64,000 nt of DNA from Charina bottae (GCA_023362775.1 JALMGJ010000020.1:7892501-7956500); one strand, 5' to 3'; counted from the first letter of the stretch, positions 1 through 11,242 are shown. Made by a program: numbers and translations. The notes: a model not told the origin generated them from the sequence alone.

Positions 1-741
1 CTCAGAAATGGAGGGGTCCATTCAATGTGCATGACCACTGTCACTGGGGTGCTAGGGAGAAAGAAAATTCTTGTTTTCCAGGGTGATGCATTCACCAGGT
101 CTGCAAAGGGCTGCAGTCTACATCATGAAATGGCACAGTCCACATCCTACTGTAGGTGTGGTAGTTTCTGCAAATAGTGGGGGCATACATAGCAAATTTA
201 TAAGGCTGGCATAAAAATATGTCATGCAGTTGTTTTTTTTAAATGTCTAGCAGACGTGTTCTGAACTTACTGCAGTTTTTGCACCCATCTTCAGAGTGAA
301 CCCCATCCATAATGCATTATTGCCATCTAGCCTGGAGCAGAGGCAGATTATGTCTCAGAAGGGAAGGCCACATCTGGTGAACCAGGCTAAGCTCATAAAA
401 GGCACAGCCTCCTTGCAGGAAAACTTTGCCTCCAGCAGATATAACAATTCAGCTCCAGGAATAGCCCACACTCCAAAGCTGTTCCCGTAGTAGGAGTTAG
501 ACTCTGTAGAAAGCAGTAAATGAACTCCCCACCAACAGTAGCTTCTGCTTTCTCTGAACTGATGTTCCTGCTGCTATACACATCAAAGTTCTCTAGAAGC
601 ACAGTTACAATAATAAGGCTGAAATAGAATACTCAGCTGCAATCATGTCCTTCCTCACACACTGTTTTTCCATGGGATTGGGTCAAAGTTGTAGCTGGTA
701 GAATTTAAATGGATCTCTTTGAAATAGTATGAATTTTATTA
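1..741. other. Unannotated AT-rich sequence
   Basis: I recognise no gene, RNA or repeat family here. The open frames are short and show no known motif or codon bias. Confidence 0.5.
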
Positions 742-785
742 AGGACGAAGAGTCGGACACGACTTAACGACTGAACAACAAAAAC
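742..785 (+). repeat. BovB-type 3' tail fragment
   Basis: The block around agtcggacacgacttaacga followed by CAACA-rich sequence matches the 3' end of the BovB LINE seen in full near 52.26-52.31 kb of this window. Only the last few dozen bases are present. It may be an extremely 5'-truncated LINE copy or the tail of a BovB-mobilised SINE. Confidence 0.6.
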
Positions 786-2273
786 ACCCACCTCCATATA
801 TTCACAAATCACCCAACAACTTTCATCAGCATCTGTAGTTTATTAGGTGAAAAAATCCAACAACATAGATCTGATACTTGTTGATATTGTCCTGGTACAA
901 AAGTATGATCCAGAGTACATTTCCTTGGTTAAATCATTAGGCTTTCCTACCATTCACCACTAGCAGAAGACTGATGCCTGGCCTGTGATTTGATGGCAGT
1001 TTTATTAACTGGGCAATGGCTTGGAGGAGGGATCCTGACCAATCCCTTTCTTTCATGAGATCTGCTTGTCTTGCCATTTTATCACTGAATATGGTCCAGG
1101 CATCCATTCTGTGGCTTCATGCCCCACCCAGCAATCATTTTGTTCTGGCGTCCATGACAACTTTGCAAAATTCCCAAAGCTTTAAAAATTTGGAAACTTC
1201 ATGCCATTCGGTCTCTTTGATTTAACATCCTACCCTTAAAAATTGTGCCTGTCAATGTCTACGCAAATGTAACACAGAGTTAGCAGGGGCAACTGAATTA
1301 AATTTTCAACTAATCTTGAGTGTTTACTGACTCAGCTTCAGTAGTTCTATGAAAAAAACGATCCTGTCTGTTAGTCATTTTTTCATTTAGAAATTATCAC
1401 TTGATCTCGTTCCAGAGGCTGCTCTCAGCAATGTTCATGCTTGTCAGTAGCTGCATGGGCACAAAGGATGCAGCTCACCACGAGCTATTATTCCACACAG
1501 TCCAATCCTCCAACTGAGCCTTGGTCGAAGATCCCATGGCAAGGCTTTCCCGCAAATCCAGGCACATCGTAGCTGAGAAAGTTGACAGCCAGCATTTCAG
1601 GGAAACTGATTTAGCAGCAGACGGGTTTTCAAATCTTGCATTCACTACCACAACTCGAACCTGCTCCCCCGCCCCCCAGTGCCTGGATTGCCTAACTCCC
1701 TTGAGAACAATCTAAGGCAATTTACAAACCAATTATTTTCCTGTTGCTGAGATCCTTGTGACAGCGATGGATATTTTATGCTTGAGGAATTGGCCTTCTA
1801 GGATTTGGGGACCATATACCCCAAGCCATCTAAAATGTCACTTTCAAGTGCGCTCTCTTTATGCTGTATCTCTTTATATTTGATTCTGTGTGGAAACCCA
1901 CAGGAGAAACAATGCCTGTGCATATTTTGTTCAGAATCTGCAGGGAGATACAAAAAAGCTGCAGAATAATACTAATGACACTAATATTAATTCCAATATA
2001 AACTCTTAATATTAACCTGGGTTAGGGGGAGGTGAAATACAAATATTATCCTCAACTCAGGGTTATAAAATTGTTTGTAATAATAGAACACACAATCATT
2101 GTACAGAGATTCCCAGTAACTTGAATGTAATAATCATTTCCTAATGTAACAGTCATTATACTTAAAGATAAGGGGAATTTCTCTATGGTTTCACAGATTT
2201 TGATTCATTTGCATCATAGGTACTGTACATGATATACAGTATAAAGTAGAGCTGTTAGAGCTGTCCAAATTCC
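786..2273. other. Unannotated sequence
   Basis: No coding region, RNA gene or recognisable transposon was seen on either strand. The open frames here are short and lack known motifs. Confidence 0.5.
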
Positions 2274-2294
2274 GTGTGTGTGTGTGTGTGTGTG
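2274..2294. repeat. (TG)n microsatellite
   Basis: Uninterrupted GT dinucleotide run of about ten units. Confidence 0.9.
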
Positions 2295-2751
2295 CTTTCT
2301 TTCAATGAAACTTGAAGTGGTCCTCTGAAATGCCATCCCCTCCTGAAATCCTTAGCAGTTAAGTGGAGCAGCAGCACTTTCCTCAAGCAAGTCAAGACAA
2401 ATCACCTCTCCGCCCACCCCCACCCCCCATGTTTCTTATCAAAGCATTGATAGCACTTCTCTATCACATACCCCTAAAAGGGGTATTGTATACACAATTG
2501 CCCTATTGTGTACAGCAGGAAGAAACATAATTAAGAAATTAATTATGTGGAATGGTAATAAATAAAGATATCCCATTGATACTTTGAGCATGTTACGTAT
2601 CTCTTAGTTGGTAGGATGCTGGCAGCTGTATGTTGGCAAGATGTGCAAATGCTGGTAGAAAGTTAGGGTGTATGTAGCTAAATGTTGTTGAAAGGCTGTG
2701 CATAAGAGCATGCCCCTGCCCACTTTCTTATATGGGAGTGAGATCTTTGTT

Positions 2752-2815
2752 TGATTGTTGTGAGCCACCCAGAGTCATTGAGAGTCCGGTGGCATACAAG
2801 TTTAAACAATAACAA
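2752..2815 (+). repeat. L2-like LINE/SINE 3' tail
   Basis: The phrase tgagccacccagagtc followed by a CAA/ACAA-rich end resembles the degenerate 3' end shared by L2-type LINEs and L2-tailed SINEs (compare 62.55 and 32.39 kb). Bases 2295-2751 before it show nothing recognisable. Confidence 0.4.
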
Positions 2816-2977
2816 CGATACATCCAGAGGAAGCATAACAGTAAGTTAAATGCAGTGGGGGTGGGGGGCTTAAGAAGTTTGTGTGAGAAACAAGAACAGA
2901 GAAGGTTAAGAATGGAACAATGATTAATGAATGTGGATTGAATACAAATGCGTATGACCAGTAAGAAGAAATAAATT

Positions 2978-3110
2978 GAGGAGGTTTGGTCATAAAGAGA
3001 GAATGAATAAGGCTTGAATCACAAAACAAGTATATGAAAGAAGGGCAGATGGATCAAAAGGAAGGGGAAGACTCAAAAGTCCTGGTTGGATGGAGCTGAT
3101 GAGATCCTCA
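2978..3110 (+). pseudogene. LINE reverse transcriptase C-terminal remnant
   Basis: One plus-strand frame reads RRFGHKERMNK, a stop, then ITKQVYERRADG, a glycine/arginine-rich run and a Trp-Met-Glu stretch. This arrangement (Arg-Phe-Gly-His near a basic Gly-Arg segment and a WM motif) is typical of the C-terminal end of non-LTR reverse transcriptases; the BovB copy here has the related YFGHIMRR. It has an in-frame stop and no preserved catalytic domain. The clade cannot be assigned. Confidence 0.45.
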
Positions 3111-3337
3111 ATATAGAGAGGTGAGAGCTTTAAAGAACCAAAGGCAATATATGAAGCTGCTTATGGACATGTTGGAAGCAAGACTGTAAGGATAGAAAGA
3201 TATGGAGTGGTGGAGGTAACTAGATGTTTCCTTTTCTTATCTCATGCCTTTAATTTCTTTGGTTTCTCTCTCTCTCTCCCATTCTGCACTCTGCGTACAT
3301 TGCTTATGTGAGATGTGTGTATTCCCTCCATCAAACA

Positions 3338-3412
3338 TTTATTTATTATTTATTTATTATTTCTAACTTATATCACCGCCCATCTCCCCCCACAAGGGGA
3401 CTCTGGGCATCC
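3338..3412 (-). repeat. L2-like 3' tail with (TTTA)n
   Basis: A (TTTA)n run followed by a motif related to the reverse complement of 'gggcgggatataaat', here atcaccgcccatctcc and then a CAAGG...CTCTGGG block. The same tail occurs at 57.5, 42.7 and (plus strand) 62.6 kb. Confidence 0.6.
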
Positions 3413-3592
3413 TTTTTCATCCTTTTTCATGCTTCCTATTAGCATAATTCTACGCATTTCAGTGGCACTCAATAACATAATTCTTTTCACTCTGTTCCAA
3501 GCAGCTTCCATTCTCTTTCCTTCCATTAACTTTATGTTAGAAGATTAATCCATCTTCTAACATTTGTTCATACAGTCAAATGTGTTCTTCAT

Positions 3593-3686
3593 ACATAGAA
3601 GAAAAGGAAAGAAGTGGAAGAAACAAGAGTGTAAGTAGAATTACTTACACTCTTGTTTCTTTCACTTCTTTCCTTTTCTTCTATGT
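3593..3686. repeat. 94-bp near-perfect hairpin
   Basis: Two 45-base arms (3593-3637 and 3642-3686) are reverse complements with a single mismatch, separated by the 4-base loop GAAT. The arms are purine-rich and pyrimidine-rich. I found no matching target duplication and no second copy, so it may be a local fold-back duplication rather than a transposon. Confidence 0.9.
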
Positions 3687-4290
3687 CCATTTTCTCATGA
3701 TCCACTCTTAACATTACCAAAAATACCTGTCTCACAAAAATATCTGTCTCACAAAAATAGTGTCTGAGCACTATTACATCCTTCACTAATTCCCTGTCTT
3801 TCATTTTAAATAACCAAATAAATCACTTAACATATTTGAAACAGATCTTTTTCTAAGCAGTGACTTACCAATCAGTCACAATTCCTATTTATTCTTGGAA
3901 CTTTTAATGGCTCAATTGCTTTTTCAATACTCTCTCAACTTGTTCCCACCCATCCATTCATGCCACCTAGCAGAATAACTTTTCCTACAGATATCATTTA
4001 TACATAATATTATGCACATTAATTGCTGGTTCTTTTATTACCATCATTCCCCTAGAGTGTAATGTGTAACTTTCCCTGACCTTTGAATTACTACTTTTAT
4101 ATGCATCAGTAACAATGTAGATGACAAATTCCTATTTTCTGACATACATTTTGGCCCTTTCATTCATAATTAAATCTACACCTTCACTTTCACAGATACA
4201 TTCATCAACAGAATAGATTGTCTTTGTTCAGATTTATTAAAACCTTCCCCTTTCTCTTGAGGCTCATCCACCATCCCTCTAAATGAAGGG
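3687..4290. other. Unannotated sequence
   Basis: AT-rich sequence in which no gene or repeat family was recognised. Confidence 0.5.
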
Positions 4291-4486
4291 ATTTTATTTA
4301 TTTATTTATTTAATTTTTATCCCGCCTTTATTATTTTTATAAATAACCCAAGGCGGCGAACATACCTAATACTCCTTCCTCCTCCTATTTTCCCCACAAC
4401 AGCAACCCTGTGAGGTGGGTTGGGCTGAGAGAGACTGGCCCAAGGTCACCCAGTGGCTTTTCAGACTAGAACTCTCAGTCTCCTGA
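4291..4486 (-). repeat. MIR-like SINE with L2-like tail
   Basis: On the minus strand this reads as a tRNA-derived head fragment (ending in ...gactgagagttctag), a core with tgaccttgggccag, then ...ggaggaaggagtattaggtatgtt-like sequence and a (AAAT)n tail. It matches copies at 9.66 and 49.2 kb. The first part of the head is missing. Confidence 0.75.
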
Positions 4487-5012
4487 CATGTTCTCATGAA
4501 GCTGTATTTATCTTATGCCAACCCATAGCTGAGGCCTTCTAGTTTCATATTTAGCTCATCTGATGTTGAGGTAATGTTTTGCATTTCTCCCAATACAAGC
4601 CTTGTTGAATGTATGAATTTGGGCAGTTTGGCTCTGTGAAAGAAAGCTTAGTAAAATAGGAAATGTTCAGTATTCCAAAGTACCTACTGTATGTCTGGCT
4701 ATAAATTTGTAGAAGAAAGGCTTGGAAAGAATCAAACTCTCTTATCTGAGAGATAAAGGCATTGTCAAAATGCCATTGCTAAATTAGTTGCAGTTGAGCC
4801 AAATGTGGTGCACCAATATTGGGACTGTTCTATCAGCCAAGCATCATGGGAGATGTTCCCTCTTTTGACATCAGTAGCAGAGAAGTTCCTGCATGCTCTA
4901 CAAAATATGCTCCTCTTCCTCTTGAACACTATACCTTGTGTTGCACTTTTGATTTAACTGAAGTCCCAATATTTTTTCTACACATTTTCTATGAACAGGT
5001 ACTTTCCATACT

Positions 5013-5286
5013 AGGGGGCATGGTGGCTCAGCGGGTAAGACGCCAGGCTTGTCAATCAGAAGATTGCAAGTTCGGAGGTTCGAATCCCTAGTCCCGCATG
5101 ACAGAGTGAGCTCCCGCACTCCACTTTGGTGGGAAGATAACAGCACTCCGCGCGCGTCATGCCGGCCACATGACCGTGGAAGCGTCTTCGGACAACGCTG
5201 GCTCTTCGGCTAACAAACGGAAATAGGCACCGGCTCCTAGAGTTGGACACGACTGCACAAATGTGCGGGGGGAACCTTTACCTTTT
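5013..5286 (+). repeat. Sauria/ACA-type SINE, BovB-like tail
   Basis: The tRNA-related head has an A-box-like tggctcagcgggtaagac and a B box ggttcgaatcc. A core and a 3' part with agttggacacgactgcac follow, with an ACCTTT-type tail. A 13-bp target duplication (tactttccatact) sits at 5000-5012 and 5287-5299, so this is a complete insertion, though somewhat shorter than the copies at 6.4, 21.0 and 58.2 kb. The tail resembles the BovB 3' end, so BovB enzymes probably mobilised it. The head is not a tRNA gene: it runs directly into the SINE body. Confidence 0.9.
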
Positions 5287-5919
5287 TACTTTCCATACTG
5301 GATTTTCTCACTGTAAAATGGCATACAAATATTTAAAGTATTTATGCTTCTTTTATGTACAGTCCCACCATTTGAAAGATTAAAATATTATGATTTTGTA
5401 TGACTAGAGGAATAACTATGCTGCTAGAATTCAGGATAATAATTCATATGTAAGCAACATTCAAGAGCAGATTGGTCAAAAGTATTATCTTTCAGGGTTA
5501 GGAGGTGCTTCTGATGCTGTGGTATAAAATTCAATTTGGCCATTCAAGTATGTGCAAAACATGTGATGAAGCACCAATAAAATTGTTTTACTATATGGGT
5601 ATCTCAGAAATATATTTCTGCATACATTCAATGCAGTGCACATGCAATCTGAGCAGGCAGTAAATTATAGCCACTTACCTGTCTGTTTAACTGTGTATAG
5701 CTTCACACAATCATATCTATTTTTCAGACGTGGCCATAATATGTACAGATATTTGCAAGCCATTTTGCCCCACTCCAGAAGACCAATTACGAAGTTTGAT
5801 GGTTCTCCAGGACATGACATTGGCAATGGCTAGAGAGAGCTTCCTTTTATCAATGTAGGTTGGAGACAGTGGGCCTTGCTTCAGTTACCATTTAACAGTT
5901 AACCCCTGCACAAGTGATA

Positions 5920-6240
5920 GCTAGAGCAGACTGCTTTAATGTGTTGAATGCAGTTTGGAAATTTTGACTAGTAGAAAATGCAGCTGCTCCAATGGTGCCA
6001 GGCCATTGGAATGTGTGGCACCAATATTTTACTAGCTGGTGGTGTTGGTGCCAGTGTGACCCGGTGCTTTTTAGAATCAATTCAAAGTGCTGCTATTGAT
6101 CTTGAGAGCTTGAAATTGTACCAACTGAATTGTACTTTGAATGTTGCTTGAACCTGTATATGTTGGAATCTGCTGTTTTCTTTGAAAGGCAGGCTAAAAT
6201 AATGTTTAAAAAGCAATACATAAATATGTATTGTATAAGA
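5920..6240 (+). pseudogene. Degenerate L2-type LINE fragment
   Basis: Short readable islands (aatgcagctgctcc, giving Asn-Ala-Ala-Ala; aattcaaagtgctg, giving Gln-Phe-Lys-Val-Leu) match the spacing of the conserved L2 RT C-terminal block that is clearer at 44.7-45.0 kb. A tail-like AAATA end follows. It is heavily decayed and has no open frame. The preceding 5300-5919 has no recognisable content. Confidence 0.4.
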
Positions 6241-6394
6241 GATTCCTTCTGTCAGTAACTAAATCCAATGCACATTGATTTAACTAGATGATGCATTGGC
6301 CTGGCCCAGACCTAGGCCTCTGTGGTTCCAATATTAAATATCTGTGACTTTGTGGGGACAGTATGTTATTACATGTGATAGCTTTGTGCTATTA

Positions 6395-6720
6395 AAGGTA
6401 AAGGTAAAGGTTCCCCCCGCACATTTGTGCAGTCGTGTCCGACTCTAGGGGCCGGTGCTCATCTCCGTTTGTTAGCCAAAGAGCCAGTATTGTCCGAAGA
6501 CGCTTCCACGGTCATGTGGCCGCATGACGCACGCGGAACGCTGTTACCTACCCACCGAAGTGGTACCTATTAATCTACTTGCATTTCCATGCTTTCGAAT
6601 TGCTAGGTTGGCTAGTACAGGAGCTCACTCCGTCATGCGGGACTAGGGATTCGAACCTCCGAACTTGCAATCTTCCGATCGACAAGCCTGGCATCTTACC
6701 CACTGAGCCACCACGCTCCT
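6395..6720 (-). repeat. Full-length Sauria/ACA-type SINE
   Basis: Minus-strand copy with the tRNA head at the right end (B box as gattcgaacctcc on the plus strand) and the BovB-like tail plus (AGGTAA)n at the left. It is flanked by a perfect 12-bp duplication, tttgtgctatta, at 6383-6394 and 6721-6732. Confidence 0.92.
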
Positions 6721-6732
6721 TTTGTGCTATTA

Positions 6733-9250
6733 CATTAGTGCAAATGTATGACTGTTATCTGTAAGTTTTGTTTACCACAGTTCCTTTGTGCTATCTGTGT
6801 GATATGATAAGGCAGGACATAAAGATGTGCACATCAATGTACATAACCAGTAAGTAAGTTAGTATGGAAATTATTTGAAGTTAGAGACTTTCTTAATTAG
6901 CTTGCAGAAGTGAACCACATGGTTTCAGATTTTACCTCTGTGTTTGCTTCTCCACTTCATGTTCATTCGCTGTCAGCAAAACTGACAAGGGAGGGATACA
7001 ACTTACATGCAGATCCACCTCTCCCCCCACGCCCGCCACTCTTCAATGGATGTCTGATTCTCACTTCTAAAAGCCTGCATACTCTTGGCAGTTTTATTGC
7101 TGCCATGCACCTCTCTCAAAAGATTACTCCAGAGAAGAAGGTGAAGATGCAACTGGCTTCTGCATTGTTGCTTTCCAAATGAGACAGCAAAAGCTTGGTT
7201 ACAGTCCTCAGGAGACACTGTCCGGCATGAGTCAGCAGAGTCAGGTTTACTGTCAATTGATTAAATTAACATTTGTTATAAGCCTGGGATGGGAGTGGAG
7301 CAGAAGGAAAGGAAAGAAACTCTCTTCATGGCTCTTGAATTATTTATGCTCTGGAGCTCTGTAGACTATGGTCTGCCCATCCCTGATATGTACAAGCAGC
7401 AAGAGACAGCCTACTTTAAAGAGACAAGACATAGCCCTGCGTTCCTCGACTGGTGCTTTTGGCCATGGTTGAGCAGGAGCAGGGAGGGGACAGGTTCCCC
7501 CAGCACTGGAATACTGGTGGCTTTGATAAACCCAGGGGCATTTGGGGGGGGGGGGATCCAGGGCCCAGGTCTGTAAAACTACCCAGGAGTAATGAAGTCC
7601 GTCTTCAGCAGAATTGTTTTCGCTGTATTTGCATTATATTTCCTTGTGTTGTTGTAGATTTACATGAAAGTGTTTATTTACATTTCTGTGAAAGCAAGGC
7701 AATTGATTTCCCATCCAAATGACTCCAAACATTTCAATATATAAAGTCATTTAATAATGACATAGCAAAAATGAATTATTCTCCCATGCAGGATTCCAAA
7801 AGTTAAGCTTTCCAAATGAATGTTTCATTGTTTTCAAAAGAATAGTTAAAGCTTCTTTACATCATTTATATATAACCTTTGGTTGAGCTACAGGAACATT
7901 GTGCAGATATAAAGGACATTGCAGTTACAAATGCTATTGTAGCTGGATTTTGCATAAAATATTTTCAAGACAGCCATTTGTCCTATACAGATAGAGAAAG
8001 CCAGCTCATCAATCATATAAAAGGACAGTCCAGCTGGTAAATATCTGAACTGAGACTATGCCAACATAGCCGAGATAGCCAGGGTACAGACATAATGTAT
8101 TCCTTTCAATATGTTGCACTCCTACTGTACTCTTCTCATTTTCTTTTGCTTGTAACTTTAAGTCTTCCTGTTTGGATATTTACCATATGGCATACTAGTT
8201 TTAATTTAATCAAGTGTGTGTGTGTGCGCGCGTGCACACATAATCAGAGTAATTCTATGCCACAATATCCACCCACTTGGATCACATTTTTCCACGTAGC
8301 TTTGATCAGAATGGACAAAAAACCAAGAAGCCATGAATTAAGTCACAATAGATACAGAATACGTATGAACTATATCTAGAAAACCATCCTGTTTTGAAGG
8401 CCCACAACCCCATCAAACAATTGCCTCTGCTGCCTCAGGGATGCATGCTTCCCACAGTAACAGCTCCAGCTCTAAGGAGAATTTCAGAACGGAGAGATAT
8501 TGCAACACATCGTAACCCCCTTGAGGAGGCTGCTCAAGCCATTGGGCACTTTGCTTCCATTATTTTTACCATGAACCTTGATTTTCCTGATAACACTGTG
8601 ACAGATAGCTATATATTGCTGTTACGTTTTTAATGTTCTTTAGAAGCTCTTTATTAATTGTGACTGGTTGGTCTCTGGGCACCAAAGGAGCTCTGCTGTT
8701 TCCCATCTTCTTTGTCTTTGTGGCTTAATGTCCACCTGTTGCAAAAGAAAGCTTAGATGTTAGATAAAATCTCATTTACTTTCTCTTCCAGTGGAGGTGA
8801 CTGTCAGCACGAATCATGTCCATCCATTTGCTCTTAATATCTCTGTGAATCAAGCATATAGTGGGTGAGATATAGGAAGTGAGAAGTCAGGTTACTTAAA
8901 AATTTCCCTTTTTCATCTCCAGGCTCTGGTGGTGTGTGTGTGTGTGTGTTAATGACAATGCAACAAAACAAACATACCTCAGAATAAAAGAGAGAAACAA
9001 AAGGGAGTCTTTAAGCTCAAAATATCAGAAGTGAATGAAATATATCATGTACTGAGGAAGAAGACCAGAGAAACATTTAACAACTACTTAGGAAGCCATG
9101 TAGTTTTAAAAAAAGTATTTTAATTTTTTTGTGTGGAATCACAAAAGGCAAGGAGACTGTCTACAACTACTCTTTCAACATTTTAAAAAATCCTGTTTAT
9201 TAAAGGAGCCTTATAAAAGAGCTTATACTGTAAATAGCTCTTATAAAAGA
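6733..9250. other. Unannotated sequence with minor simple repeats
   Basis: No gene recognised. It contains a G-run near 7542-7555, a short TG/CG run near 8213-8232 and a (GT)n run at about 8932-8949. The overlapping short open frames near 7.0-7.7 kb lack known motifs. Confidence 0.5.
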
Positions 9251-9390
9251 GCCAGTTTGGTCTAGTGGTTAAGGCACCAGGCTAGAAACCAGGAGACTGA
9301 GAGTTCCAGTCCCGCCTGAGGCAGGAAAGCCGGCTGGGTGACCTTGGGCCAGATAGTAAGTAAGTAAATAAATAAATAAATAAACAAATA
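9251..9390 (+). repeat. MIR-like SINE, internally deleted
   Basis: Head (tctagtggttaaggcaccag) and core up to gaccttgggcca are present. Sequence then jumps directly to a (TAAA)n tail, so the middle is deleted. It is the first of a cluster of related copies. Confidence 0.8.
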
Positions 9391-9859
9391 ACACCACCCT
9401 AATGATACCAATCTTGTGCTACCTCAAGAATTATAAAAATAGTTTGACACGGTTAAAGCAATACAGTAATGAAGTATTAGTTCACACACTGTTTTGACTT
9501 CACTTGATATACAATATCCATTATAGTGTAGAATATGAGTGGTCTGGTGGTTAAGGCACCAGGCTAGAAACCAGGAGTCTGTGAGTTCTAGTCCCACCTT
9601 GGGCATGAAAGCCGCTGGGTGACCTTGGGCCAATCATTCTCTCTCAGCCCTAGGAAGGAGCCAATAGCAAACCAGGAGACTGAGAGTTCTAGTCCCGCCT
9701 TAGGCATGAAAGCCGGCTGGGTGACCTTGGGCCAGTCACTCTCTCTCAGCCCAACTCACCTCACAGGGTGCTTGTTGTGGGGAAAATAGGAGGAGGAAGG
9801 AGTATTAGGTATGTTCGCCACCTTGAGTTATTTATAAAATAATAAAGGTGGGATAAAAA

Positions 9860-9891
<32 letters not shown>

Positions 9892-9943
9892 CACCATCCT
9901 AATGATGCCAATCTTGTGCTAGCTCAAGAATTATAAAAATAGT
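9391..9943 (+). repeat. 500-bp tandem duplication containing a SINE
   Basis: The 53-bp segment 9391-9443 recurs at 9891-9943, exactly 500 bp away, with three mismatches by eye. Each copy directly follows the (AAAT)n end of a MIR-like SINE. This is too long for a target-site duplication and fits unequal recombination between neighbouring SINE copies. Confidence 0.8.
9536..9890 (+). repeat. Chimeric MIR-like SINE
   Basis: A head and core begin at 9536 and continue to aggagccaatagcaaacca, which is the BovB-tailed subtype. Near 9665-9675 the sequence returns to the head part (ggagactgagagttctag) of a second copy and finishes with an L2-like tail and (AAAT)n. The joint lies at the shared word aaacca, which suggests recombination between two SINE copies. 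Confidence 0.75.
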
Positions 9944-9962
9944 GGTTATAAAGTATAAAAAT

Positions 9963-10172
9963 AGTAGTGGTTAAGGCAACCAGGCTGGAGACTGTGAGTT
10001 CTAGTCCTGCCTTAGGCACAAAGCCAGCTGGGTGACCCTGGGCCAGTCACTTTCTCTCAGCCCTAGGAAGGAGGCAATGGCAAACCACTTCTGAAAAACC
10101 TTGCCAAGAAAACTGCAGGGACTTGTCCAGACAGTCTCTGAGAATTGGACACGATTGAACGGATTAAAAAAA
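9963..10172 (+). repeat. MIR-like SINE with BovB-like tail
   Basis: It has the same head and core as the neighbouring copies. After ccctaggaaggaggcaatgg it continues with ccacttctgaaaaaccttgc and ends in gaattggacacgattgaacg plus poly(A). That end resembles the BovB terminus, unlike the L2-like end of the copy at 9.66-9.89 kb. Confidence 0.8.
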
Positions 10173-10601
10173 AAAAGGCAAGGAGAGGAAAGGCTTGGCT
10201 TTTTTGATATCAGTATTTATGGTGTCAGTTTTTGCATTTTCAGGGTCCTCTTTCCCATCCAGTGGCCTCCAGGTTCTCCCACTTCAGTTAAAGGCCAAGG
10301 AAAGGTATCCTATGGAAAATCCTCATAAAGAGCAATGAAGGAGGCTACAGTGTAGTGCAGAGAAGCACCGAACAAGAAGAATCAGTAATATCAACAAATT
10401 CACAAAATCCACCAAAAGAAAAATTTAAAGAATTTGAAAGCACCCTGAGAATGAAATGTAGAAAGAGAAGCCTCTTTTGAATGGGAAGAACATGTTCAGG
10501 AAATTGAAGACTACAGTTTGAACCCCTTGGAAGAAAGATATGATTACAATTATTTCAGAAAAGTATATGCATTCTAAAACCAGTATGTGTAGTGATTAAG
10601 G

Positions 10602-10891
10602 CAGAGCTTTCCAAACTGTGTGTCGGGACATGTTAGTGTGTTGGCTGCAGTGTCTGGGTGTGTCACAGCTGCTGCTGCCTCCGAGCCCTGCCAGGATTCC
10701 GCGCAGGTCCCAGTGCCTGCCTTGTGCCTGGCTGCCTCCAAACCTGCTGTGATTCCACGCAGGTCCTAGTGCCTGCCTTGTGCCCTGCTGTAAGAGTGTG
10801 TCGCGAAATGATGCCCTGCTGTAAGAGTGTGTCGCGAAATGATGCATGTCTAAAAAGTGTGTCACCAACATGAACAGTTTGGAAAGCTCTG
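10602..10891 (+). mobile_element. Non-autonomous hAT, ctttccaaact family
   Basis: The 290-bp element starts cagagctttccaaactgtg and ends cagtttggaaagctctg, so its termini are inverted repeats. It is flanked by a perfect 8-bp duplication, gattaagg (10594-10601 and 10892-10899). Internal direct repeats include gtgtgtcgcgaaatgatgc twice and a CAGGTCC/TGCCTTGTGCC block twice. It has no transposase. Eight-bp duplications with CAG...CTG ends are diagnostic of the hAT superfamily. Confidence 0.93.
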
Positions 10892-10907
10892 GATTAAGGT
10901 GTTAGAC

Positions 10908-11042
10908 CAGTGTTTCTCAACCTTGGCAAATTTAAGATATGTGGACTTCAACTTCCAGAATCCCCCAGCCACCCATGCTGGCTGGGGAATTCTGGGAGTT
11001 GAAGTCCACATATCTTAAATTTGCCAAGGTTGAGAAACACTG
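10908..11042. mobile_element. Palindromic hAT MITE
   Basis: 135 bp, nearly a complete palindrome: cagtgtttctcaaccttggc at one end and its reverse complement at the other, with a GCTGG/CCAGC centre. The 8-bp duplication tgttagac lies at 10900-10907 and 11043-11050. Relatives occur at 62888-62991 and, degraded, at 60524-60617. Confidence 0.93.
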
Positions 11043-11242
11043 TGTTAGACTAAGACTGGGGAAACTTGGGTTTATAGTCTACCCTCAGCTATGGAAGCTC
11101 ACTGGGTAATTCTGGGCTAGTCACTCCCTCTCAGCCCATCCTACGTCACAGAATTGTGCTTGTGGGGATATTATAAAGAGAAATCCCCATGTAAGTCCTC
11201 TTGAGCTCTTCGAGGAAAAGCTAACAAAATAAATAAGTGGTG

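Larger units (their letters stand above)
10580..11242 (+). repeat. MIR-like SINE split by two hAT insertions
   Basis: The head (cagtatgtgtagtgattaagg) lies at 10580-10601. The body (ctcagctatggaagctcactgggt, ending in AAATAAATAA) resumes at 11043. Removing the two inserts and their duplicated 8-mers restores a SINE resembling the uninterrupted copy at 35.65 kb. The sequence 10173-10579 before it is unrecognised. Confidence 0.7.

Noticed and set aside
5013..5110. tRNA gene-like A and B boxes at SINE heads (also near 6700, 21310, 32000, 58560)
   Set aside because: Each continues directly into a conserved SINE body with a target duplication and lacks a complete cloverleaf with discriminator and terminator, so these are SINE promoters rather than tRNA genes.
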